In this document: positions 34,459 through 43,005 of the stretch, piece by piece
How the letters are laid out: every line of letters starts with the position of its first letter
Numbering within the stretch: position 1 is the stretch's first letter
Source: Oceanobacillus jordanicus
GTDB taxonomy: Bacteria > Bacillota > Bacilli > Bacillales > Amphibacillaceae
Reading direction: 5' to 3'
DNA: 64,000 nt
NCBI RefSeq assembly: GCF_022095695.1
Contig: NZ_JAIFZM010000007.1
Coordinates: 62,001 to 126,000, forward strand
The notes under the pieces: model-generated
The model's input: the letters and a program-made list of their open reading frames with translations, nothing else
What the model was told of the DNA's origin: nothing
Database searches by the model: none
Program-made: the position numbers and the translations under genes

Positions 34459-35625
34459 ATGATAGACGAGCCTATTGTTGCTGCCATGCTAATATTTGCT
34501 TTATTCGCATTGGGAGAATTTTTATCCGTTGTTTCCAGAGCAAGAATCCCGATGTTATTTGTCGTGATGTTCGGTTATTTACTCTTACTTTGGACAGGTG
34601 TTTTTCCACCTGATATTGCCGACAAGGCGAATATTTCCGCTTTCGCTTCTATTTTGCCAGCGGTTTTGATTGTGCATATGGGGACATTAATCCCTTTTAA
34701 ACAACTGAAGGAGCAGTATAAGGCAGTTCTCATTGCCTTATCCGGGATCCTTGTCGCTGTAGTGCTTGTCATTGTTTTCGTTACACCGTTTGTTGGCTAT
34801 ACATCTTCTGTGGTTGGATTAGGGCCATTAACGGGTGGGATTATCGCGTTTGTTATTACATCAGAACGTCTGCAGGAACTTGGACTAGTTAGCTTGATCA
34901 CCATTCCGGCACTCATTTTAGGAATTCAAAACTTTGTTGGAATGCCACTTGCTGCATTTTTCCTACGTAAGCTTGGTGTCTCTGTACAAAAAGAATTACG
35001 TGAGACAGGCTATCAGACAGTAGCCGCAACGAAAGAGAAGCAAGAAAAAAGCAGGAAAAGCTTGCTACCGGAAAAATACCAAACACAGGTCATCCTTCTC
35101 TTTCAAGTGTTTCTTGGAGCTGCCATAGCGGTAGTCCTTGGATCTCTGACAGGCATTAATTATAGCCTATGGGCACTTGCAATAGGCATTATAGGAACCT
35201 ATTTTGGCTTCTATCAAGGAAGTATGATGGAAAAGGCAAATTCCTTTGGGATAACGATGGCACTCTTAATTGTTGTGGTGATGTCTTCCATGAATTCCAT
35301 CACACCGTCCATGTTCACGGACTATCTTCCAGAAGTACTTTTGATCATGGTGGTTGGGATAATCGGAATTTTAATTGGCGGCTATTTCAGTTCAAAATTA
35401 TTAAAATGGAATCCAAATAAAGGAATACCCGTTGCCTTAACAGCATTATTCGGGTTTCCTGGTGATTATATTATTTGTGAGGAAGTCAGCAGAAGTATAG
35501 GAAAGGATGAGAAGGAAAGAAAGGCTATTTTTAACGAGATTTTAACGCCGATGCTGGTCGGTGGGTTTACGACCGTCACGATTGCATCGATTGTGATTGC
35601 AAGTATTCTTGTTGGTACACTATAA
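34459..35625 (+). CDS. Multi-pass membrane protein, probable secondary transporter
   Basis: 388 residues with about ten helices in two similar halves; the motif GPLTGGIIAFVITSERLQEL in the first half and FGFPGDYIICEEVSRSIG in the second recall the re-entrant loops of the GltS/ion-transporter superfamily, but I cannot name the family with certainty. The ribosome site is weak. The amidohydrolase gene begins 26 bases after its stop, so the two probably form an uptake-plus-hydrolysis unit. Confidence 0.7.
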   Translation: MIDEPIVAAMLIFALFALGEFLSVVSRARIPMLFVVMFGYLLLLWTGVFPPDIADKANISAFASILPAVLIVHMGTLIPFKQLKEQYKAVLIALSGILVAVVLVIVFVTPFVGYTSSVVGLGPLTGGIIAFVITSERLQELGLVSLITIPALILGIQNFVGMPLAAFFLRKLGVSVQKELRETGYQTVAATKEKQEKSRKSLLPEKYQTQVILLFQVFLGAAIAVVLGSLTGINYSLWALAIGIIGTYFGFYQGSMMEKANSFGITMALLIVVVMSSMNSITPSMFTDYLPEVLLIMVVGIIGILIGGYFSSKLLKWNPNKGIPVALTALFGFPGDYIICEEVSRSIGKDEKERKAIFNEILTPMLVGGFTTVTIASIVIASILVGTL

Positions 35626-35651
35626 AACTCAATAGAAGGGGAGCGTTACAT

Positions 35652-36914
35652 ATGACATACACTTTTGTAAAAAATGGCACGTTAATTGATGGCAATGGAG
35701 GAGAACCAGTAGAAAAGGCTGCTGTACTATTAAACGATGGGAAAATTGAGGCAGTGGGAGAAGAAGCAGAATTGGCATCACTAAAACCCGACGCAAAAGT
35801 AGTTGATGCCGATGGAGGCTACATTTTACCAGGTCTTTTTGATACACATGTTCACATGATGTTCCAAAAAGCAGAGATGCAGAAAACATTGGAGACACCT
35901 TTCTCGATGCGTTTTTACCAGGCGATGGATTATTTAAAGAAAACGATTGATATCGGAATCACTTCTGTAAGGGACGCAGGGTTTACGGATGTTGGTGTGA
36001 AGCAAGCGATTGAAGAAGGATTAATTGTCGGACCAAGAATGCAAGTAAGCATCAATCCACTTACCATTACTGGTGGTCATGGGGACTCATGGATGCAATC
36101 AGGCATAGATGTCACGAATGTAACCTACCCTTCCATGCCGGATGCGATATGTGACGGCCCCGATCAAGTACACAAAAAGGTGCGGGAGATGCTACGTGCA
36201 GGAGCTGATATTATCAAGGTCCACGCAACAGGCGGTGTGCTTAGTCCTACTGACCATCCAGAATTCACGCAATTCTCGCAAGAAGAACTGGAGATTATCG
36301 TGAGGGAGGCGAGCTTCCGAAATGGGGTCAAGGTAATGGCCCACGCTCAAGGTTCTGAAGGGATAAAGAATGCAGTTCGTGCTGGAATCCATTCCATTGA
36401 ACATGGCATTTACTTGGATGATGAGGCAATTGACTTGATGTTAAAGCACGGTACGTACTTAGTGCCAACATTGCTTGCGCCGGTTTCTGTACTAGAGTTG
36501 GCTGAAACGACGAATGACATGCCAGCCTATGCGGTAGAAAAGTCAAAAGAGGTTGCTGAGATTCATAAAACGAGTGTTGCCAAGGCTCATCGTGCGGGAG
36601 TGAAAATCGCAATGGGGACGGATGCTGGCGTCATGCCACATGGTACCAACTTAAGAGAGCTTGGCCTAATGTGTGAGATAGGGATGACCCCAATGGAAGC
36701 CCTACAGGCAACGACAAAAGTGGCTGCTGAATGTATGGGGTGGGATAACAAACTGGGTACATTGGAAACTGGAAAAGTAGCGGATCTTATCATTACGAAG
36801 ACCAATCCGCTTACGGACATCCGCAGTTTAGAAAACAAGGAAAACATCACAACCGTCATTAAAGATGGACAACTCGTGAAGCAAAATACGGTTAAAACGA
36901 CAGTACGTATATAA
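35652..36914 (+). CDS. Metal-dependent amidohydrolase (prolidase/imidazolonepropionase-like)
   Basis: 420-residue TIM-barrel hydrolase. FDTHVHMMF supplies the HxH metal pair, KVHATGGVLS the carbamylated-lysine strand, MAHAQGSEGIKNA and SIEHGIYL the next histidines, and MGTDAGVMPHG the catalytic aspartate. The group includes Xaa-Pro dipeptidases and imidazolonepropionase-like enzymes. AAGGGGAGCG lies upstream of the ATG. Its stop codon (36912-36914) lies within the ATAAA flank of repeat copy G. Confidence 0.88.
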   Translation: MTYTFVKNGTLIDGNGGEPVEKAAVLLNDGKIEAVGEEAELASLKPDAKVVDADGGYILPGLFDTHVHMMFQKAEMQKTLETPFSMRFYQAMDYLKKTIDIGITSVRDAGFTDVGVKQAIEEGLIVGPRMQVSINPLTITGGHGDSWMQSGIDVTNVTYPSMPDAICDGPDQVHKKVREMLRAGADIIKVHATGGVLSPTDHPEFTQFSQEELEIIVREASFRNGVKVMAHAQGSEGIKNAVRAGIHSIEHGIYLDDEAIDLMLKHGTYLVPTLLAPVSVLELAETTNDMPAYAVEKSKEVAEIHKTSVAKAHRAGVKIAMGTDAGVMPHGTNLRELGLMCEIGMTPMEALQATTKVAAECMGWDNKLGTLETGKVADLIITKTNPLTDIRSLENKENITTVIKDGQLVKQNTVKTTVRI

Positions 36915-36915
36915 A

Positions 36916-37061
36916 GTGAAACTTCAATCAGTGGGGGTTTTCATTCTTATCCCACTGATTGTTAGTTGAACGAATCGGGGTGTTAGCGTCCGTTTACTCC
37001 CACTCAAAACTAGCTTCACTTCATGTTTTGAAGTGGGAGTCTTACGGACGGTTGCACCGGG
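36916..37061 (-). mobile_element. TTTAT-type structured repeat, copy G (type 1, minus strand, 146 nt)
   Basis: On the minus strand it starts CCCGGTGCAA and ends GTTTCAC. Plus-strand flanks are ATAAA (36911-36915) and ATAAG (37062-37066), i.e. TTTAT with one change at the left end of the element. Stem arms AATCAGTGGG/CCCACTGATT and CGTCCGT/ACGGACG are intact. Its 3' flank carries the amidohydrolase stop. Confidence 0.88.
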
Positions 37062-37070
37062 ATAAGAAGC

Positions 37071-37108
37071 AAAAAGGAGAGAAAAGTGGAAGCTTTTCTC
37101 TCTTTTTA
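37071..37108. terminator. Bidirectional terminator
   Basis: AGAGAAAAG (37078-37086) pairs with CTTTTCTCT (37093-37101), with an A run before and T run after. It separates the amidohydrolase operon from the converging PadR operon. Confidence 0.8.
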
Positions 37109-37297
37109 TGTGCTTTTCTGATTATACAAACGACTTGCCCGCGTTACACTTAGCGCTAGAAGAATGAGGGATAATATACTGAAAACCACCCATCCATCTA
37201 AATCTCTTGCTGCTAACAAGATAGCAATAATACTTCCTATAATAGAAGCGGAAAATCCGAGCATCGTCTTAACATCTTTTAACATGGTATAATTCAT
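37106..37297 (-). CDS. Small two-helix membrane protein of the PadR operon
   Basis: 63 residues (one more if ATG 37300 is used; ATG 37297 is better spaced from GAGGAAAA). Two hydrophobic helices, the first in MLGFSASIIGSIIAILLAA and the second in VVFSILSLILLALSV, joined by RDLDGW. No family recognised. Last gene of a three-gene PadR operon. Confidence 0.6.
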   Translation of the reverse strand: MNYTMLKDVKTMLGFSASIIGSIIAILLAARDLDGWVVFSILSLILLALSVTRASRLYNQKST

Positions 37298-37315
37298 CAT
37301 TTTTCCTCGCTTTTC

Positions 37316-37699
37316 TTATTTTGTGTGCTTTTGAAAAAGAAATAAAACCTTTATTATCCCACTTACATAGCAAAAATAGGATATGGCGAAAACACCGAAC
37401 AGCAAAATCCATTCTATGGAGAAATCAGGTATGGGTGCCATAGCAAGGCTGTACCCAATACATGCACACACCACGATTAGAAAAAGTAACAGGGAAAAAC
37501 TTCTTTGTAAATAATAGAGCGATGTATGTGACGAATATTTTAGCAAATCTTTCCAGGCAAGGAACCGTTCCAAGATACCGTTGAATAAGATGTTCATGAC
37601 ATCTCGAATGGTTGGTTTTTTCATGCTAAGTATATATAAAAGCTCTTCCCCATAATGCGCACGCCATTTTTTGGGGTATACATAGAGAAGCCATTTCAT
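37316..37699 (-). CDS. Membrane protein with YPKKWRxxYGEE motif, PadR partner
   Basis: 127 residues from the ATG that overlaps the PadR stop by four bases. The N-terminal MKWLLYVYPKKWRAHYGEELLYIL segment, about 45 residues, resembles the soluble prefix found in membrane proteins encoded next to PadR regulators; two or three helices follow. Such pairs are common in Firmicutes and are thought to respond to envelope stress, but the function here is unknown. Confidence 0.7.
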   Translation of the reverse strand: MKWLLYVYPKKWRAHYGEELLYILSMKKPTIRDVMNILFNGILERFLAWKDLLKYSSHTSLYYLQRSFSLLLFLIVVCACIGYSLAMAPIPDFSIEWILLFGVFAISYFCYVSGIIKVLFLFQKHTK

Positions 37700-38001
37700 A
37701 ATAAGCCAAGCCTCCTCCATCCAAGCGACGTCACTTGTTCCAATTCCTTTAATCTTTCCTCCAGATACGCTTTGCCAGATTCCGTAACCTTATACGGCTT
37801 TCTTCTGTTTTGTAAGGGCATAGCTTCTATGAGACGCAGCTTTTCCATTCGGCTAATGGCGCCATATAGTGTCCCTGGTCCAAGCTTTTTATGATAGTGT
37901 TTTTCAATATCTTCCATGATGGCATAGCCGTGCTTTTCTCCTTCGGCTAAACTGATTAAGATAAATAAAGCTGGCTCTGAAAACCGGTCAAGTGACTGCA
38001 T
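37696..38001 (-). CDS. PadR-family transcriptional regulator
   Basis: 101-residue short PadR protein: winged helix with LFILISLAEGEKHGYAIMEDI, KLGPGTLYGAISRMEKLRLIEA and the C-terminal YLEERLKELEQV dimer helix. The two genes downstream are translationally coupled or closely spaced. A long palindrome just upstream of its start is a likely autoregulatory operator. Confidence 0.92.
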   Translation of the reverse strand: MQSLDRFSEPALFILISLAEGEKHGYAIMEDIEKHYHKKLGPGTLYGAISRMEKLRLIEAMPLQNRRKPYKVTESGKAYLEERLKELEQVTSLGWRRLGLL

Positions 38002-38016
38002 TGCTTCACCTCATCT

Positions 38017-38048
38017 ATTACGTTTTGTGTTATATCGTATAACGTAAT
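38017..38048. promoter_or_regulatory. Candidate PadR operator
   Basis: Outer arms ATTACGTT (38017-38024) and AACGTAAT (38041-38048); an inner TTATA/TATAA pair overlaps the right outer arm. It is 16 bases upstream of the PadR start on the minus strand. Confidence 0.6.
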
Positions 38049-38144
38049 AGTAATCAAAAAAATCCTATGAGTCAACTTTTGTCACAATTGTGCAAAAACC
38101 ATGGTATGCTAGGTTTAGAGAGATATAAGTAAGGGGTTTTTATA

Positions 38145-39215
38145 ATGCAAGCGAATAAAAAACGACGGTTAATCTTCACATTTTTGGTTGCTGCGATTGG
38201 TGGATATATTTTTTACATCCTAAATATGCCGCTTCCCTGGGTGCTTGGTGCCTTAACGTTTACCTTTATCGCACAAGGGCTATTAAAGCAGGAAGCATAT
38301 ATCCCGACCCCAATAAAAAATACAAGCTTTATTATACTTGGAATTTATTTTGGACTTTATTTTACATTGGAAACTTTCCAGATGATACTCCCGTATTTTC
38401 TTCCATATCTTTTGCTTACCCTCATTCTTATTTTTGCTAGTATTTTTATCAGTATCATGGTGACAAAATTATCGTGGGTAAAGGTAGACAGCATGACAAG
38501 TATTTTTGGTAGTATTCCAGGGGGCTTGTCTGAGATGACATTGGCGAGTGAAGCATTTAAGGCACGCACGTCCTTGGTTGTTATCTTTCAAACAATTCGT
38601 CTGGTGACCGTTCTCTTTACCGTTCCTTCCATTATGGCCTTGTTATTCGGACAAGGAACAGGGAACACAAATGGTCAGGCTTCCACAGAAGTTATTCTTG
38701 GATCTCCTGTTAGCTATTTGGCTTTTATCCTGCCAGCATTGGCCGCGTTGTTTTTGAATAAAAAAATTCCAGCGGGGATTATTATCGGGGCAATTGGGGT
38801 GACAGCGGCACTTAATATTACGCTCGTGGAGCTGCCAGCGATCCCTCCCACTCTTATGTATGCAGCACAGGTTGCGGTCGGGGCAAGCCTTGGTAAAAAT
38901 ATTCTGTTTCGAGATATAAAGGCAGGTGGAAAGCTCTCCTTTATATATTTTGGCACATCCCTTGGCATAATTGCCTTTTCTATTATGCTTGGTGTGATTT
39001 TAGCAAACCTAACCTCATTAGATTATGTTACAGCTATTTTAAGCATTGCACCAGGCGGTTTGTTTGAGATGGTTTTAACAGCATATAGTCTTGGGGGAGA
39101 TCCTGCTGTCGTTAGCTCTTTGCAACTCATTCGTATACTTGTCATTGTAATTGGCGTGCCACCACTATTAGGTATGTTATTTCGTGATAGAAGATCGACC
39201 AGTCACATATCTTAA
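38145..39215 (+). CDS. AbrB-family membrane protein (AbrB duplication type)
   Basis: 356 residues with about ten helices in two repeats. Each repeat has the pattern MPLPWVLGALTFTF or the similar KIPAGIIIGAIGV, and the conserved SIPGGLSEM and SIAPGGLFEM loops mark the AbrB (PF05145-type) family, once misnamed ammonia monooxygenase. Its role is unknown; transport of small acids has been suggested for relatives. TAAGGGG lies upstream of the ATG. It stands alone. Confidence 0.86.
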   Translation: MQANKKRRLIFTFLVAAIGGYIFYILNMPLPWVLGALTFTFIAQGLLKQEAYIPTPIKNTSFIILGIYFGLYFTLETFQMILPYFLPYLLLTLILIFASIFISIMVTKLSWVKVDSMTSIFGSIPGGLSEMTLASEAFKARTSLVVIFQTIRLVTVLFTVPSIMALLFGQGTGNTNGQASTEVILGSPVSYLAFILPALAALFLNKKIPAGIIIGAIGVTAALNITLVELPAIPPTLMYAAQVAVGASLGKNILFRDIKAGGKLSFIYFGTSLGIIAFSIMLGVILANLTSLDYVTAILSIAPGGLFEMVLTAYSLGGDPAVVSSLQLIRILVIVIGVPPLLGMLFRDRRSTSHIS

Positions 39216-39282
39216 ACTTTTTGTTTGCATTGTACTTGGACTGAGAGTTTAGGAAGGTTAAATAGAAGGAGGAAAACTGGTT

Positions 39283-40497
39283 ATGTCATTGACCAAATGG
39301 AAGCAACCGACCATTCTTTTAATTTCAGTAGGAACTGCTAGTCTCGGAGATTTCATATATCTAATCGCTATCAATTTATTAGTCTTTCAAATAACGGGTT
39401 CAGCGGCTGCGGTGGCTGGGCTTTGGGTAGTCGGCCCCATCGTAAATGTGTTAACTAAATTTTGGACCGGAAGTTTTATTGAGTACCGAAGTAAGCGGAA
39501 GATCATGATTGTGACATATTTGGCTAGGGCGATATTTGTATTCTGCCTTCCTTTCTTATCTTCTATTTGGTTCATCTTTTTATTTCTCATCTTGCTAAGT
39601 ATTGCGAAATCATTTTTTGGTCCTTCTTCTATGACGTACATAACAGAAATGATATCGAAGGAGATGCGGAAACGATTTAATTCTATTCAGTCCCTTACAA
39701 CATCAGGTGCCTTCATTATAGGTCCAGCTGTAGCCGGATCCCTTATTCTATTTTGGGGCATCGATATAACGCTAATCATTAACTCGTCAGCCTTTCTACT
39801 ATCTGCGTTTTTCCTAATGCTATTGCCTGAAATGGGTGCAGTTGAGAAGGCAACCATACCAAAGCTTTCCTGGGCTCAAGTACGAGAAGACTTCCAAGTT
39901 GTTCGTAACTTTGTTAAGGTCAACCATTATGTAGCGTATATTTACGGATTGTTTCTGGTTACCACGATCTTCGCGTTTGCAATGGACGCTCAGGAAGTAG
40001 TGTTTACCCAAGACGTAGTAGGGTTATCCGAAATGGATTATAGCTTACTCATTAGTATTACAGGGATTGGATCGATTACGGGTGCCATACTCGTGTCTGT
40101 TTTCTCTCATCTTTTCTCACTACGATATTTGATTGCCTTGGGAATTCTATTTCAGTCGGTTGGGTATGTTCTCTATGCCTTCTCCTGGTCGTTTTTAACC
40201 ATAACGATCGGCTTCATCATATTAGGCTTCTTTAACAGTTTCTTAAACACGGGAATAATGACGTTTTACCAGAATAATGTCCCAACAAATTTAATGGGAA
40301 GGGTAACAAGTCTTGTGCAGTTATTGCAAAGTGGCCTACAAATTTTAATGGTATTAGTGGTTGGAACGATGGGGGACATTATTTCCCTTAGACTGATGAT
40401 CATTGTGTTATCTACAGCTATGCTGCTAATCGCCTTCCTAATTGGATACAGTGCATTAATGCCGGCCAAGAAAACGTATTTTAGAGAAGCAAGTTAG
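39283..40497 (+). CDS. MFS transporter (exporter-like)
   Basis: 404 residues and about 12 helices. The loop FIEYRSKRKIMI replaces the usual DRxGRR motif, and SFFGPSSMTYITEMISKEMRKRFNSIQSL is typical of the MFS_3/EntS-like group of macrolide or siderophore exporters. The start follows GGAGGAAAA. Monocistronic, ending at a strong bidirectional terminator. Confidence 0.88.
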   Translation: MSLTKWKQPTILLISVGTASLGDFIYLIAINLLVFQITGSAAAVAGLWVVGPIVNVLTKFWTGSFIEYRSKRKIMIVTYLARAIFVFCLPFLSSIWFIFLFLILLSIAKSFFGPSSMTYITEMISKEMRKRFNSIQSLTTSGAFIIGPAVAGSLILFWGIDITLIINSSAFLLSAFFLMLLPEMGAVEKATIPKLSWAQVREDFQVVRNFVKVNHYVAYIYGLFLVTTIFAFAMDAQEVVFTQDVVGLSEMDYSLLISITGIGSITGAILVSVFSHLFSLRYLIALGILFQSVGYVLYAFSWSFLTITIGFIILGFFNSFLNTGIMTFYQNNVPTNLMGRVTSLVQLLQSGLQILMVLVVGTMGDIISLRLMIIVLSTAMLLIAFLIGYSALMPAKKTYFREAS

Positions 40498-40532
40498 AGA
40501 GCGTCTTATTATTAAGTGGAAAAAAGCAGGAG

Positions 40533-40584
40533 AAAATAAAAACAACCAGAACCACTCTAAAGTGACTCTGGTTGTTTTTATTTT
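40533..40584. terminator. Bidirectional terminator
   Basis: An 18-base perfect arm pair (40533-40550 with 40567-40584), A-rich left and T-rich right, between two converging genes. Confidence 0.92.
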
Positions 40585-40589
40585 GCTAC

Positions 40590-41387
40590 TTAAAGGACGT
40601 AATATAAAAGATCCTCTACATCACTAATAAAATCGGCCAACATAATTCGCCCAACTATATAGGTTAGAACTGACATTAAGATAACAGTAGCTAAGCTAAG
40701 GTAGACGCGTTGTCCCTGTTTTGCAACAAGGGTAGCTTTCTCATATACCATGATTACTGGAACAAACATTAAGAATAAAATTAATGACGTACCAAGTGTA
40801 TAAATGGTTAATTGGATAGAGCCTGCTAGTCCGAATAAAATAGCTAATACATTTAAAGTAGCAAACGGTACTGCCAGCCCACCAAATTGTGCTACGTATG
40901 TTTGGAAGTCGATATGATTTTTAGCAGCTTTAACCATTATAAAGCTGCTAAATAAAGAGATCACCACTGAAATGGCAATAATAAAGAAAAGTCGAAAGTT
41001 CAATTCGAAAAATGGAAGAGAACTTTCTGTTGCTCCAAACCCACCCATAAATGAACGCGTTAACGAGTTTGCTAGAAAGTAAATGCTTAAAGAAAAGGCA
41101 ATTGCATAGATAATTAAGGTAACGAACCCTGATATAAAATGCTTCCGCCCAGACTGAAATGCGAGTGATGGATTTTTAAGTAAGCTTAAGAAGTAAGAGC
41201 CGTATTGCTGCAAGCCATCCTTGATATCCGTAGGTTGGTTTACAGGTGCCATGGTTGCTGCAGACTGAGCTTTTGCAGTCAAATGGTCTACATTTGCTGG
41301 GTTCCCCTCAGGCGTCACGGCTGACCCACAAACACCGCAAAATTTTCCTGTTTCTTGTTTATGATTACATGTAGTACAAACGAGCAT
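40590..41387 (-). CDS. Zinc-ribbon membrane protein, unknown
   Basis: 265 residues. An N-terminal zinc ribbon with CTTCNHKQETGKFCGVCG (two CxxC pairs in the first 22 residues), a disordered linker to about residue 55, then five or six helices. The membrane part resembles YIP1-like proteins loosely, but I do not assign it. It is 30 bases downstream of the TcaA-like gene and probably cotranscribed with it. Confidence 0.78.
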   Translation of the reverse strand: MLVCTTCNHKQETGKFCGVCGSAVTPEGNPANVDHLTAKAQSAATMAPVNQPTDIKDGLQQYGSYFLSLLKNPSLAFQSGRKHFISGFVTLIIYAIAFSLSIYFLANSLTRSFMGGFGATESSLPFFELNFRLFFIIAISVVISLFSSFIMVKAAKNHIDFQTYVAQFGGLAVPFATLNVLAILFGLAGSIQLTIYTLGTSLILFLMFVPVIMVYEKATLVAKQGQRVYLSLATVILMSVLTYIVGRIMLADFISDVEDLLYYVL

Positions 41388-41417
41388 GTTCTAATCCCCT
41401 TTTAATAAATAGATACT

Positions 41418-42800
41418 TTATCTTTTTTCTCTCTCTGTTTCTTCATACGTAATACTACGGATACGATAACCGTCTTCACCTGTCACGACCGTATAGTTTT
41501 TTTCTCGATCATAATCTGTCTGTTCATCGAGGTGATTTGTAAACGTGAATTGTTCGTTCGTTGTCACTTTTACGGTAAGCTCGTCGACGATTTTGGCATC
41601 TATAACTTCATTCGAGGTGAATTCATAATAATAGTTTGTATCCTCTAAATCGGCGATGTAGGTCCCCAGCTCCTCTGATGCATCGCTTTCGGGCTCTACA
41701 TAGGGTTCTATCAAACTATAATCCTGAAAGTTCACCGCATTCTCATAGGCATCGCGAAAGCTGAGAACAAGGTCACCAGCCTCTTCTTCAGGCGATACTG
41801 CAGCTTGCGCCTCGGCAGCATAAATGGCTTGATCATCAAACCAGAAATCAAGATCATACCACCCGTCTGCTTGCGGTTGTAGTGTATCGGTCTTCAACAC
41901 GCTTCCGTCAGGAGCTTCCCATTCAGCATGAAATTCCAACCCATTCTCTTCTGGGAAGGGACCAAGAAAGTCGAATTCGTTAAGTTTCTTGCCTGTATCC
42001 TTACCGTTCATAAAGAGACTTGCTTCCATTTGGTTGGAATAGATGCTTTGTGTATATCCTGGGAACTCAGCATAGACTTCGTGTTGATCTGCAGCTTCTA
42101 CTATAAGATCTTCTTCATAGGCAAACTCACCGAACATATTCTCCGCTTTAGCAGTTAATGTATAAGTGCCTGGGTAAACCGTGGTAATGGTAGTAGGCTC
42201 TTCTAAATTTAGCTTCTCTGTTACTCGATCAATCGTTACTTCGGCATTGTCCATGGAAGAAGACGCAACAAGCTCAACTGGTACTGCTTGGAATGTATAA
42301 GTTGTATAAAGTCCTAAAACAACAGATTTAGGTTTGACCCGAAATAGCTCTGTACCGTTGGAGCTTATAATTTTTTTCTCCAGCTTGGTTGGCTGTTGTT
42401 CTTCCGATTCCACTATTTGCATAAACTGCTCTTTCACGTGATCCCATTCCGTTTCTTTTATGTATTGGAGATACGCTTCATTATTAAGTAATGCATCTTC
42501 ATCAACTTGCACATGGTCAAGGAATGCTCCTGCCTGTTCTTCTGAAATGGCCTCGTCCATAGCCTGAAGCTGCTTCATTGGACTAAAATAGCTATCCAGC
42601 ATTTTATGGGCAATAAATAATGACAAACAAAGTGCCCCAATAATAAGGAGTAACACTTTCGTGCGTTTTTTCATCGGTTGGCGTGGTTTGCTTCCACGAG
42701 TTGGCCCAATCGTGTCTGCTTGCTGAGAAGCTTCTCCACATTCTGTGCAAAACCGATCTTCCGTCTCTAGCCTTGTTCCGCAATTTTTACAATAGGGCAT
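41418..42800 (-). CDS. TcaA/YvbJ-like zinc-ribbon membrane protein
   Basis: 460 residues from ATG 42800, which follows AAAGGAGG (an earlier frame start at 42833 precedes the site). N-terminal zinc ribbon YCKNCGTRLETEDRFCTECG, one membrane helix (about residues 43-62, VLLLIIGALCLSLFIAHKML), then a large outer region with helical, beta-sandwich and C-terminal NTF2-like parts. This is the layout of Bacillus YvbJ and staphylococcal TcaA, linked to envelope and glycopeptide responses. Substrate or partner unknown. Confidence 0.85.
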   Translation of the reverse strand: MPYCKNCGTRLETEDRFCTECGEASQQADTIGPTRGSKPRQPMKKRTKVLLLIIGALCLSLFIAHKMLDSYFSPMKQLQAMDEAISEEQAGAFLDHVQVDEDALLNNEAYLQYIKETEWDHVKEQFMQIVESEEQQPTKLEKKIISSNGTELFRVKPKSVVLGLYTTYTFQAVPVELVASSSMDNAEVTIDRVTEKLNLEEPTTITTVYPGTYTLTAKAENMFGEFAYEEDLIVEAADQHEVYAEFPGYTQSIYSNQMEASLFMNGKDTGKKLNEFDFLGPFPEENGLEFHAEWEAPDGSVLKTDTLQPQADGWYDLDFWFDDQAIYAAEAQAAVSPEEEAGDLVLSFRDAYENAVNFQDYSLIEPYVEPESDASEELGTYIADLEDTNYYYEFTSNEVIDAKIVDELTVKVTTNEQFTFTNHLDEQTDYDREKNYTVVTGEDGYRIRSITYEETEREKR

Positions 42801-42927
42801 AGTTTTTCCTCCTTTCTTTTGATATAAGAACATTAGCCTGGGTAAAATGACCCAGCATTGATAAGTATAGCAAAATTCTTTAGGAAAGAAAGGAAAAATT
42901 GGGAGATTCTTCGTTTATGCTTTTTCT

Positions 42928-42975
42928 TTGAATTTCATGCTGTTCATTATTATAATTAACAGCAAGTTGTTAATT
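42928..42975 (+). promoter_or_regulatory. SigA promoter and palindrome of the yfcC-like operon
   Basis: TTGAAT (42928-42933), 17-base spacer, TATAAT (42951-42956). AATTAACA (42954-42961) and TGTTAATT (42968-42975) form a palindrome starting in the -10 box, a good repressor position. Confidence 0.65.
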
Positions 42976-43005
42976 TTCAATTATTTTAAGATGGGGGGAT
43001 GAGAA

